Under the pieces are notes generated by a model. That model did no database searches, was not told where the DNA came from, and was given only the letters and a program-made list of their open reading frames with translations. The translations under genes were made by a program, and so were the position numbers. From Candidatus Sumerlaeota bacterium (GTDB lineage: Bacteria; Sumerlaeota; Sumerlaeia; MWCT01): a DNA stretch of 13,958 nt. The first letter of the stretch is position 1; each line of letters begins with the position of its first letter. The DNA lies in assembly GCA_026398545.1 (NCBI GenBank), contig JAPLSR010000292.1:1-13958 (forward strand), given 5' to 3'. Shown piece after piece: positions 5,611 through 13,083 of this stretch.

Positions 5611-6762
5611 ATGACAAATCATATTATATTCGATATCTGTAAAAATACACTTCCCATTCTACTGATTTTATCGCTGGCGTCTATGTCTCAGTGTAATAAA
5701 GAATCATCGGAAGATCGGAAAGGAATGGTAATGAACGAAACGATGCAACGGCTATCCGGGAACTCAATAGCAATAGATCCAGCATTTCAATTTTATAAAG
5801 CAAAATCCTGGGATTGGTGGGCGGAGGAAATCCGGAAATTTAACTTCAGCGCTGTGCATATTATTATTGTTGCGCCAATTTCAATCGCGGAACAAAAAAA
5901 GATTGTGCAGGCATTTCACGGGTGTGGAATCGCCTGCGCACTGCGCATTTATCCCACCACGGATTTTGAGGCGTATGAGAAACATCCGGAATGGCGGCAG
6001 AAGTCCCTCGATGGCTCCAGCCGTCATGATTGGAGGGTGTATCTCTGCCCCAACGCCCCCGGATTCACAGAGCATGTCTGCAGCCGCGTGATGGAGATGG
6101 TTGGCTCCGTTCCTTATGACGCTATTGAGTTAGCCGAGCCCTGGTTTGAGGTCTGGGGCGGTCCGTATGAAAATAATCCCAACCGCGGAAAATATGCCTG
6201 CGTCTGCGATAATTGTTCGCACCTGTTCAAGGAAAAAACCGGTATCTCTCCTCAGGATTTCCTGTTCAATCCTCAAATTCTCAAATCTTCCAATTCTCAA
6301 ATTTATAAAGCCTGGCAGGATTTCCGCGTGGAGACTATAATCCGTTTTTCCGCGCGTATTTACGAGGCGGCGCAGAAGGCGCGCCCGGGCATCAAAACTA
6401 TCCACATGCACCTATCTGATTGCACCGTGGAACCGGAGGGCTCCCGTGAATATCAGGCGCAGGACATAGACGCCGCATTGAAAACACTGAAACCGGACAT
6501 CCTCATTATTGAGGATGCATGGCAGGACTGGACAAAACCTGATTTAAAGCCGGAGTTTGTGAAGGCTTATGCAAAGGCTTACGTGAAGCGCTCACGCGCA
6601 ATCATTCCTGACCTTATTATCAAGGCACATGCCGACATCGGGTCGCGAAAAGAGATGCGGCGCACATACTCATGGATGAGGCGCTTTACCGCCGAGGCGC
6701 GCGCAGGCGGCTTCAATTCCGCATGTTATTATGAATTCTCCATTGGCGATTTTACTAAATGA
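5611..6762 (+). CDS. Secreted glycoside-hydrolase-like TIM-barrel protein (GHL type)
   Basis: A 383-residue protein with an N-terminal hydrophobic segment (residues ~14-24) ending at SMSQC, a poor lipobox, so export is likely but lipidation uncertain. The body resembles the 'hypothetical glycosyl hydrolase' TIM-barrel groups. It contains YEKHPEWRQKSLDG at ~122-135, LCPNAPGF at ~145-152, an acidic strand end DAIELAEPWFEVWGG at ~170-184, and CVCDNC (197-202) followed by LFKEKTG, the Cys-rich plus F-x-x-x-x-G pattern seen in these families. Later strands include IHMHLSDC and ILIIEDAWQDW. Catalytic acids cannot be assigned with certainty; the Glu residues of ELAEPWFE are candidates. It is co-directional with the sugar importer and may release its substrate. 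An octamer repeat is translated in frame at residues ~220-232. The start lacks a Shine-Dalgarno sequence, so a start further in is possible. It ends 9 bp from the convergent pseudopilin gene. Confidence 0.75.
   Translation: MTNHIIFDICKNTLPILLILSLASMSQCNKESSEDRKGMVMNETMQRLSGNSIAIDPAFQFYKAKSWDWWAEEIRKFNFSAVHIIIVAPISIAEQKKIVQAFHGCGIACALRIYPTTDFEAYEKHPEWRQKSLDGSSRHDWRVYLCPNAPGFTEHVCSRVMEMVGSVPYDAIELAEPWFEVWGGPYENNPNRGKYACVCDNCSHLFKEKTGISPQDFLFNPQILKSSNSQIYKAWQDFRVETIIRFSARIYEAAQKARPGIKTIHMHLSDCTVEPEGSREYQAQDIDAALKTLKPDILIIEDAWQDWTKPDLKPEFVKAYAKAYVKRSRAIIPDLIIKAHADIGSRKEMRRTYSWMRRFTAEARAGGFNSACYYEFSIGDFTK
6267..6304 (-). repeat. Inverted copy of the octamer repeat inside a coding sequence
   Basis: On the minus strand this reads as five 7-8 base units: AAATTTG, AGAATTGG, AAGATTTG, AGAATTTG, AGGATTG. 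It matches the array at 4205-4251 over 17 identical bases. In the glycoside-hydrolase-like gene it is translated without a stop as NPQILKSSNSQIY, a low-complexity stretch unlike its surroundings. Confidence 0.75.
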
Positions 6763-6771
6763 CTCCTTATT

Positions 6772-7356
6772 TCAGGGACCGGAGCGGACAATATTCCCCA
6801 GACTGACAGTGCCGTTTGTCGGGTCATACTGGAATTGGTAAGGACGGTCGAGCTCCAGTACCCCCACGCCTCCATCGGCGATGCTGCGCGCCCAGCAGAG
6901 GTCGGGTCCCTTGCTCTGCAAACACCAGGCTGCCGGACTTCCCGTGGCTCCGCCTGGATAAGTCTGCCACAACCAACCAAACCTATCAAAATATTTCTTC
7001 GTGGCGTAATAATAATCCAAAGTGGTCATCCATACCATATAAAGATCATTGGGTCTTGACATGCCGAAGGAGTCTTTCGGGAGTGCGCTGATATATGCCT
7101 GTGGCGTGGTGAGATTGTGGGGAATCTGATAACCCGGGAGTTGTTCAATCCAGGGATAATCATTATGGTCGGTTCTGTAAGATTCCAGGGCTACAGCCAA
7201 CGTCCGTAAATCAGCCTTTGCCCTGGAGGCCTTGGAGCGAATCTGAGCCTCAAGGAAGTTGGGGATGGCAATCGCCGCCAGGATGGCGATAATGGCGACA
7301 ACTATGAGAAGTTCAATCAGGGTGAATCCCATCTTGAATTTTGATTCCCGCATCAT
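6772..7356 (-). CDS. Type II secretion/pseudopilin protein with prepilin N-terminal domain (GspG-like)
   Basis: The N-terminus is a textbook class III signal: MMRESKFKMG then FTLIELLIVVAIIAILAAIA. Prepilin peptidase would cut after Gly10, leaving Phe1 and Glu5 in the mature protein, followed by the single membrane helix and NFLEAQIRSKASRAKADLRT, the amphipathic continuation seen in many uncultured-lineage pseudopilins. The globular part (DHNDYPW onward) has few conserved residues, and the C-terminus contains QFQYDPTNGTVSLGNIVRSG, a familiar ending of this pseudopilin group. At 194 residues it is in the usual range. AAAGGAG lies just upstream of the double ATG; either ATG fits. It is a structural subunit of a periplasmic pseudopilus or pilus-like fibre rather than an enzyme. 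It is divergent from the T2SSG-FGE fusion gene, with a shared ~215-bp upstream region. Confidence 0.92.
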   Translation of the reverse strand: MMRESKFKMGFTLIELLIVVAIIAILAAIAIPNFLEAQIRSKASRAKADLRTLAVALESYRTDHNDYPWIEQLPGYQIPHNLTTPQAYISALPKDSFGMSRPNDLYMVWMTTLDYYYATKKYFDRFGWLWQTYPGGATGSPAAWCLQSKGPDLCWARSIADGGVGVLELDRPYQFQYDPTNGTVSLGNIVRSGP

Positions 7357-7420
7357 ACTTCTCCTTTGAAATGAAAAATAAACTAATACAAATTTAAAAA
7401 CTTCCTTTACTTGTTTTGCC

Positions 7421-7430
7421 GAAACGTTTC
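7421..7430. promoter_or_regulatory. Palindromic operator-like site GAAACGTTTC
   Basis: A perfect 10-bp palindrome in the shared upstream region (7357-7570) of the divergent pseudopilin and T2SSG-FGE genes. It abuts a TTGACA on the minus strand (7439-7434), although no good -10 box follows at the right distance. A central ACGT/AACGTT core is typical of LacI-family operators. AAACGTTT also occurs at 1271-1278 near the start of the solute-binding-protein gene. No LacI-type regulator is encoded in the window, so the link is speculative. Confidence 0.3.
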
Positions 7431-7570
7431 AAATGTCAATAGAAAATTCCCAACACAAAACACCTGATAATCATCTCCCATGTATCCGATTGCCCTTGAC
7501 GCTGACAGCATTATTTCAATTATTAGATTATCTTCTGGATGATGAAAATTCACTTGATTCTCTACCACCT

Positions 7571-8743
7571 ATGAAACCTCTTTTCAATTTTTGCCTTATT
7601 TTTCTCCTTTACTATAGTGTGGTTTACAGTGAGGAACCCGCCGCATCCCTGTTGATGACTGAAAAGGCGCTCGCCGCCTATGAGTCCGATGTCGGCACCT
7701 ACCCCTCAAGCACCCAGGGACTATCAGCGCTCACACGCCGCCCCATTGAGGTGTCGCCCGAAAGGTGGAAAGGTCCCTATCTGGAAAAGGTTCCCCTTGA
7801 CCCATGGGGGGATGAGTTTGTTTATAAATTCCCCGGCACGCATGAGAAACCATACGACCTCTTCTCCATTGGAGCCGACCGCATCGCCGGCACGGGCGAT
7901 GACATTGTGAACTGGGATGTAAAAAAGTCTCCTGCCGGCAAAAAGGAGCCCGCTCTCTCCCCTGTCCCCCTGCCGCCGGAGATTGACCCGGGCAGGGATT
8001 ATATAGAAAAGGCTGGCGGACTGAACCTCCCGATGGTATGGCTCAATCCGGGGCAGTTTATTTATGTCAGCCACAGGAGTGGCGCGGGTCCTCCGCTTGT
8101 GGCGCTGGATGGATACTGGATATCCCGTTATGAAATCAGTGCGCGTCAGTATTGCATTTTTCTTAATGCCGCGGGCGACCCCGAAAAGATGGGATATGCG
8201 GTTGCCTATGAAGACTCCACCATAGCAAAAAAGAGTAGAAAATTTTTGCCACGACCTGGATGTGAAGATAAACCGGCATATCCCGTCTCATGGATTGGCT
8301 CGGATGCCTTCTGCAGGATGCTCAGCGAAGGCACAGGATTGAATTACAATCTTCCCACAGAGGCACAATGGGAGCGAGCGGCAGGAGGCGGACTTAAATT
8401 CAAGCCCTACCCCTGGGGCGCCCAGAACCCGGAAGGACGGGCAAATTATGGGCATCGCGGAGGGAAGGACTTTGAACTGCTGATGCCTGTGGGGAGTTTT
8501 CCCCCGAACCCATTTGGACTTTTTGACATGGCGGGAAATGTGCTGGAGTGGTGTCGTGACTGGTATGACGTCAGTGTGGAATTAAGAGGAGTCAAAAACC
8601 CCGCAGGTCCAGGTTTCGGGAATGAAAAGGTCCTGAGGTGCGGTGGCTTCCGCTCCCAGGAACAATTTATCCGGATTGACCAGAGATTGCACAACCTACC
8701 CTGGTTCAAGACCGGCGGCTTTCGTATTGTGAGAGAACCATAA
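7571..8743 (+). CDS. Secreted T2SSG-domain / FGE-sulfatase (SUMF1-like) fusion protein
   Basis: The frame is open from 7433, but the ATG at 7571 gives a clean signal peptide (MKPLFNFCLIFLLYYSVVYS, cleavage near residue 20) and 390 residues; the Shine-Dalgarno sequence is poor. Residues ~28-118 match the C-terminal domain of GspG-type pseudopilins: ALAAYESDVGTYPSSTQGL, KGPYLEKVPLDPWGDEFVY and DLFSIGADRIAGTGDDIVNW (compare the family's Y-P-T-T-E-Q-G-L, DPWG and S-x-G-x-D-G). The prepilin helix is replaced by a signal peptide. Residues ~151-388 are an FGE-sulfatase domain: MVWLNPGQF, DGYWISRYEIS, YPVSWIGSDAFC, LPTEAQWERAA, PYPWG, FGLFDMAGNVLEWCRDWY and TGGFRIV. The two FGE active-site cysteines after RxGGF are not present (RSQEQFIRID there), so sulfatase activation is unlikely; a structural, carbohydrate-binding or other role fits better. 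It is divergent from a pseudopilin gene. Confidence 0.9.
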   Translation: MKPLFNFCLIFLLYYSVVYSEEPAASLLMTEKALAAYESDVGTYPSSTQGLSALTRRPIEVSPERWKGPYLEKVPLDPWGDEFVYKFPGTHEKPYDLFSIGADRIAGTGDDIVNWDVKKSPAGKKEPALSPVPLPPEIDPGRDYIEKAGGLNLPMVWLNPGQFIYVSHRSGAGPPLVALDGYWISRYEISARQYCIFLNAAGDPEKMGYAVAYEDSTIAKKSRKFLPRPGCEDKPAYPVSWIGSDAFCRMLSEGTGLNYNLPTEAQWERAAGGGLKFKPYPWGAQNPEGRANYGHRGGKDFELLMPVGSFPPNPFGLFDMAGNVLEWCRDWYDVSVELRGVKNPAGPGFGNEKVLRCGGFRSQEQFIRIDQRLHNLPWFKTGGFRIVREP

Positions 8744-8802
8744 ACTGCAAAAGAGGCAATTCAACCCCCCTGATTGCGGAAAGTCAGCGCGGAAAATTCT
8801 CT

Positions 8803-10233
8803 TCAATAATACGTCACCCATGATGGATTGGCGGCGGTTGCCTGCGTGGTGGCAAGATAAACGCCCCATGAGTCGAGCATGCCAGCCTGTCCCACCACAC
8901 CATCCTCCACCTTGAGGGTCCACTCGCCAAATGGGGGCGTCAAAAGGAGAGTCCCCATACTGTTATCGGGTCTCATACAGCCCCTGTAAGAACCCAGACC
9001 CACATACTCACTCTGCTCAATCATATCAGGAATCGACCAGGAACACCTGTCATTCAGGAAAATGCCGTCAAAATTCGGATAACTCCCGCCCTCTCTATCC
9101 AGCACAAGGACACCGCCATCCCATGGCGTCAGGAGCCTCGCCTGCACATCCTGCGTGCGGGGATGATTGATGAACAGTTCCAGGGTTACATCCACCGGCG
9201 AAGCAATCCCGCGCGCCACACACGCAGACGAAAGAGAAGACGTCCCATCGGGGATGCCCCTTGCGTCATCAGCGTTGCGAAAATAGTAAAGGGGCGGCGA
9301 TGTGCGTGGGAGCATGCGATATGTGTACATGGAGAAATTGCAGTTACCGCGTGTGGATTTTTTCAGGCGGAAGAACCCGCCCTCGCCCCACCACTCGCCC
9401 CAGCTGTTTTTGCAAATCCAACAGTCCTGGGCATCATCCCAGCCAAGAAGGGCGACCATATGGGTGCCCACGCTCCCGCCGGTGACGGTGCTATACACCC
9501 CACCAGTGTATGTCGGAAAATCCTCATACACATCCATCCAGCACATGATTGGGGATTGCATCACGGCTGACTTCAACGGGCTTTCATAATCGCCGATGAC
9601 ATAGGAGTCACTGATGACCTCCCAATTTTCAATAAGATAGGCGCCGCCGTCAGGGAGATATTTTGCAGGGGAGTCCGTGGGGAGCGTTCCATCCCATCCG
9701 GCATAGGGGCAGTCCGATTCGGAAACTGTGCCGACAGCCATGAGGAAATCGGCGACCTGGGATGCCCACCATCCCTTGTCCGGTTTGCCGCCGCCAAAGG
9801 CGAAAACGAATCTCTCCGAGAGGTCAACATCGAGGCCGGGATTTCCGGACTCAATTTTCATGATGGACTCAAGGCATGCGATTGTTGAAAAGGCGGTGCA
9901 GGTGTTGAAAGATAACTGATCGCGAATGGGTGTCACCCAGTTGTGACCATCCTTGTTTCTCCAGTCCCAGGAGGACGGAAAGGAACGCCCATCCCTCGGA
10001 ACCATATAGCCCTTCGGAGTTGCCTTGCGGGAACGGACAGACGGGGGCTCGGGCAAGGCGCCGCACAGGCGTTTTTTCCGCTCCGGCGAAAGGCGGGAGA
10101 CAGATGTCTCCCCCGCCGTCCACGACTTCCCCTTCATCTGTATTGCCTTCTGAACCTCCTGAACGGTTAATGCAGAACCGATGACCGGAGAGGATATTAC
10201 AAGGAGACATAGTCCCAGAAGAAATTTTTTCAT
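8803..10233 (-). CDS. Secreted papain-like (C1A) cysteine protease with C-terminal P/Homo B domain
   Basis: A 476-residue exported protease. I start at the ATG at 10233 rather than 10239 because GAGAG sits about eight bases before it; it yields MKKFLLG and a signal peptide to ~residue 20. Residues ~21-85 would be a short propeptide. The papain domain (~86-310) has FPSSWDWR at the mature start, oxyanion Gln106 and nucleophile Cys112 in IRDQLSFNTCTAFS (six residues apart as in papain, though the usual Trp after Cys is Thr), His258 in GTHMVALLGWDD, and Asn276 in CKNSWGEWWGEGGFF. The complete catalytic set is present. Residues ~325-460 fit a proprotein-convertase P domain: VDVTLELFINHPRTQDVQAR, LLTPWDGG, GEWTLKVED and MLDSWGVYL. 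It lies 48 bp downstream of the FAD oxidoreductase stop and ends 59 bp from the convergent T2SSG-FGE gene; no terminator is visible between them. Confidence 0.9.
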   Translation of the reverse strand: MKKFLLGLCLLVISSPVIGSALTVQEVQKAIQMKGKSWTAGETSVSRLSPERKKRLCGALPEPPSVRSRKATPKGYMVPRDGRSFPSSWDWRNKDGHNWVTPIRDQLSFNTCTAFSTIACLESIMKIESGNPGLDVDLSERFVFAFGGGKPDKGWWASQVADFLMAVGTVSESDCPYAGWDGTLPTDSPAKYLPDGGAYLIENWEVISDSYVIGDYESPLKSAVMQSPIMCWMDVYEDFPTYTGGVYSTVTGGSVGTHMVALLGWDDAQDCWICKNSWGEWWGEGGFFRLKKSTRGNCNFSMYTYRMLPRTSPPLYYFRNADDARGIPDGTSSLSSACVARGIASPVDVTLELFINHPRTQDVQARLLTPWDGGVLVLDREGGSYPNFDGIFLNDRCSWSIPDMIEQSEYVGLGSYRGCMRPDNSMGTLLLTPPFGEWTLKVEDGVVGQAGMLDSWGVYLATTQATAANPSWVTYY

Positions 10234-10287
10234 TCGCATTCTCTCAATATATTCAGAAGTTCTAAAATTGTCATCCTGAAATTTTGT

Positions 10288-11667
10288 TTACAGGAAAGCG
10301 CCCGCCCTTTTCATGACAGCCCTCACTTTTTTCCCATCAATGGCGCGGGGCGTTATGCCTGCGTCAAGTGAAAGGGCGCTGGCAATTCCCGCCGCCTCAC
10401 CAAAGGCGCGACAGGTCGGTTGCACACGCGGTGAAGACTGCCCCGCAAAATCCGCCGAAAAACACCGCCCAGCCACAAGGAGGTTCTCCACCCCCTTCGG
10501 CACAAGACACCGGTATGGCACCTCATAATATCTCTTGTCCTCCGGCAGATGCGGAATCTTGACATCGCCGTATTCAACCTGCGCCCCGTGTACATCAATG
10601 GGGTAATTGCTGCGGGCAATGGCGTCGGGAAATTTTTTCATGGCGAGGATATCCCTTCCTGTCAGGACATACTCGCCCACGATGCGGCGGGATTCCCTCA
10701 CACCCAGCATGACGGCGGCATGGATGAGCCATGCCTTCTCAAATCCCGGAAAATATTTCTTCATGAACTGCACGGTGCGAAGGATGGCGCGGCGCCCGTC
10801 CATCAGGGCGCGGGATTGATAATCAGGACGCGTGACATCCGCCTCGGGTTTAATCTCCGGGCAATTGAAGGCAAGACAGCCCGGTTTCCCCGGCACCCCG
10901 AACGCCTGAAAATAATTCCCGTCTCTCTCAAGGAGGTCGCCCGCCTCAACCGCCTTGAGGAAGATTGGCTCCAGCGGCCAGTTATGTCCCCACACCATAG
11001 CAGTGTGAAAGAATGGGAAACCGGTCTCCACCTTCTGTCCCTGCTTTTTCAGAAATGCCGAAAATCGCCTCTCGTCAATCCCCCCCATCTCAAAACGGAG
11101 CGAGGTGGGTTGATTGACGTGATTATCCGGACGTCCGGAGACAACGGGCGCGCCGGCAAAAACCGCCACATCCGCATCGCCCGTGGCGTCAATCACGCGC
11201 CGCGCCATCACCGCCTGCCTGCCTCCCTTGTTCTCAATGATGACTCCCCCTATCACGCCTCCCTGACAAACAGCCCCGCAGGTGAATGTGTTATACATGA
11301 TTTCAACGCCCGCCTCGAGGCACATCTCTTCGAGAACAAATGAGAGCATGACGGGGTCAAACCAGCCGTCATTGCCTCCCCGGTCTTTCGCCCCCGCGCC
11401 CCGCTTCATCAGGCGACGGTTAATCTCTGTGTTGATGGATGATGGGGATGGGTTCCCTTTTATAAGATTGTGCATGAGGGGCGTTACGAGGGCTGCCGTG
11501 GCTGAGCCGCCGAGGAAGGCGAGCTGCTCGACGATGAGGGTCTTTTTTCCCCGGCGTGCCGCCGCAATGGCTGCCGGCACACCTGCCGTCCCGCCTCCTG
11601 CAACAAGAACGTCAACCTCCCTGACGATGGGAATCTTTCTCGCCTTTTCCCGCAATATATTGACCAT
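10288..11667 (-). CDS. FAD-dependent oxidoreductase (FAD_oxidored, PF12831 type)
   Basis: A 459-residue flavoprotein, probably cytoplasmic since no signal is evident. The Rossmann dinucleotide-binding loop is at residues 18-42 (VDVLVAGGGTAGVPAAIAAA with Gly24, Gly26 and Gly29), followed by the acidic strand end LIVEQ and FLGGSATAALVTP, which is characteristic of the family. The middle carries VIDATGDADVAVFAG, the usual second FAD-contact strand. The C-terminus has VENLLVAGRCFSADFAG and RAFGEAAGIASAL, the closing FAD-binding segment. The substrate is not predictable; family members often sit with glycoside hydrolases and amidohydrolases in uncultured lineages. AGGGAG lies seven to eight bases before the ATG at 11667. 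It is 31 bp downstream of the amidohydrolase gene, so the two are probably co-transcribed. Confidence 0.9.
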   Translation of the reverse strand: MVNILREKARKIPIVREVDVLVAGGGTAGVPAAIAAARRGKKTLIVEQLAFLGGSATAALVTPLMHNLIKGNPSPSSINTEINRRLMKRGAGAKDRGGNDGWFDPVMLSFVLEEMCLEAGVEIMYNTFTCGAVCQGGVIGGVIIENKGGRQAVMARRVIDATGDADVAVFAGAPVVSGRPDNHVNQPTSLRFEMGGIDERRFSAFLKKQGQKVETGFPFFHTAMVWGHNWPLEPIFLKAVEAGDLLERDGNYFQAFGVPGKPGCLAFNCPEIKPEADVTRPDYQSRALMDGRRAILRTVQFMKKYFPGFEKAWLIHAAVMLGVRESRRIVGEYVLTGRDILAMKKFPDAIARSNYPIDVHGAQVEYGDVKIPHLPEDKRYYEVPYRCLVPKGVENLLVAGRCFSADFAGQSSPRVQPTCRAFGEAAGIASALSLDAGITPRAIDGKKVRAVMKRAGAFL

Positions 11668-11698
11668 CCCCTTACTCCCTGCTTCTCATATACCATTC

Positions 11699-13063
11699 CT
11701 ATCTCGCCGCCTCGACCATCCGTCGGGCATGGCTGTTCATCTCCTCCCTGACCGCCCGTTCATCCACATTAACAAGGGCTCCTTCCCGCACCACCACCTC
11801 GCCATTCACAATCACCGTGTGCGCCCTGTGGGAGATGCCGCAGAAGACAAGGGCGGCAATGGGGTCATGAAGCGAGCCGGCAAAGTCAAGTCGCCTCACA
11901 TCAAAGATTGCTATATCCGCCGCCTTGCCAACCTCAAGACTGCCAATATCCGCACGGCGCAACACACTGGCGCCGCCGCGGGTTGCAAGCCGGAGCGCCC
12001 TGTCCGCCGACATTGCATCCACCCCTCTGACAAGTCGGTGAAGAAGCATGCACTGGCGCACCTCTCCGAGCATATCGGATGAATCATTGGATGCGCTCCC
12101 ATCCACGGCAAGGCCAACCGGCACGCCAGCCTCCAGCATCTCCGGTATGGGCGCCGCTCCGGAGCCAAGTCGCATGTTTGAGGTGGCGCAATGCGCTACG
12201 CCCGTCTTTGTCTCCGCCATGACTTTAATCTCATCCTTGTTCAGGCGAACACAATGTGCAAACCAGACATCCTCACCCAGCCAGCCCAAGTCTTGCATAT
12301 ATTCCAGCGGTCTCATCCCGATTGTGTTCATACAGTATTCATCCTCATCCGATGTCTCAGCAAGATGGGTGTGCAGGAGGACGCCTTTATCGCGCGCGAG
12401 CGCCGCCGTCAGGCGCATGAGGTCGGGAGTCACAGAGAATGGCGAGCAAGGCGCAAGGGCGACACTGCACATGGAAAAGGGAACGGGGTCGTGGTAGGTG
12501 TCAATAAGGCGCGCCGAATCCTCAAGGATGGCGTCCTCATCCTGGACGACGTCATCCGGCGGGAGTCCGCCTTTGGAAATACCAAGCGACATACTTCCGC
12601 GCATGGGATGAAAGCGGATGCCAATCTCCTGTGCGGCGCGAATCTCCTCATCAATCAGCATGCCCGTCAGGTTGGAGGGAAAGAGATACAGGTGGTCTGC
12701 TGTGGTAGTGCAGCCGGTGAGCAGGAGTTCCCCAAGTGCGCCAAGTGTGCTCCAGTAAACTGCCTCCGGGGTGATGTGGCGCCAGACGTTATAAAGATGG
12801 CGAAGCCAGTCAAAGAGTTTGACATTCTGGACGGCGGGCAGGGCGCGTGTGAGGGTCTGGTAAAAGTGGTGATGTGTGTTGATTAGCCCGGGAATTACCA
12901 CCATGCCCGAGGCGTCAATCACGATTTCCGCCTGATGCGCAAGGTTGGCGCCAATCTCCTTAATCTGCGGTCCTTCCACAAAGATATCAGCGTTGGACAA
13001 TCGCGTGTTCTTCTCATCAAACGTGGCAATGGCAAATGCGTTTTTGATAAGGAGTGTCTTCAT
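11699..13063 (-). CDS. Amidohydrolase, 8-oxoguanine deaminase / hydroxydechloroatrazine ethylaminohydrolase-like
   Basis: A 454-residue metal-dependent deaminase of the amidohydrolase superfamily (AtzB/TrzN/8-oxoguanine deaminase branch). Zinc ligands expected for the family are visible: His64 and His66 in PGLINTHHHFYQTLTR, His233 in LLHTHLAET, His270 in VWFAHCVRL and Asp321 in LAVDGSASND. KLFDWLRHLYNVWRHITPE and GCTTTADHLYLFP are patterns I associate with 8-oxoguanine deaminases, which hydrolyse 8-oxoguanine to urate and ammonia. Guanine deaminase, s-triazine or another aminopurine/aminopyrimidine activity remains possible. The C-terminus VGKAADIAIFDV is the standard family closing strand. 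Length is typical. AGGTGG lies about eight bases before the ATG at 13063. It is 20 bp downstream of the partial gene and 31 bp upstream of the oxidoreductase, suggesting one operon. Confidence 0.88.
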   Translation of the reverse strand: MKTLLIKNAFAIATFDEKNTRLSNADIFVEGPQIKEIGANLAHQAEIVIDASGMVVIPGLINTHHHFYQTLTRALPAVQNVKLFDWLRHLYNVWRHITPEAVYWSTLGALGELLLTGCTTTADHLYLFPSNLTGMLIDEEIRAAQEIGIRFHPMRGSMSLGISKGGLPPDDVVQDEDAILEDSARLIDTYHDPVPFSMCSVALAPCSPFSVTPDLMRLTAALARDKGVLLHTHLAETSDEDEYCMNTIGMRPLEYMQDLGWLGEDVWFAHCVRLNKDEIKVMAETKTGVAHCATSNMRLGSGAAPIPEMLEAGVPVGLAVDGSASNDSSDMLGEVRQCMLLHRLVRGVDAMSADRALRLATRGGASVLRRADIGSLEVGKAADIAIFDVRRLDFAGSLHDPIAALVFCGISHRAHTVIVNGEVVVREGALVNVDERAVREEMNSHARRMVEAAR

Positions 13064-13083
13064 GAGATGTCCACCTCGCCCTC

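Noticed and set aside
7433..7570. N-terminal extension of the T2SSG-FGE protein
   Set aside because: It would bury the clear signal peptide behind 46 unrelated residues encoded in AT-rich upstream DNA.
8752..8783. Possible terminator between the convergent genes at 8743 and 8803
   Set aside because: Only a 5-bp stem (GCAAT/ATTGC) with a 12-base loop and no T-run on either strand.
10549..11343. Long open frame on the + strand opposite the FAD oxidoreductase gene
   Set aside because: It is the antisense shadow of a well-supported FAD-binding protein, has no recognisable domain, and long antisense frames are expected in GC-rich codon usage. The same applies to 11282-12082 and 12191-12886 opposite the amidohydrolase.
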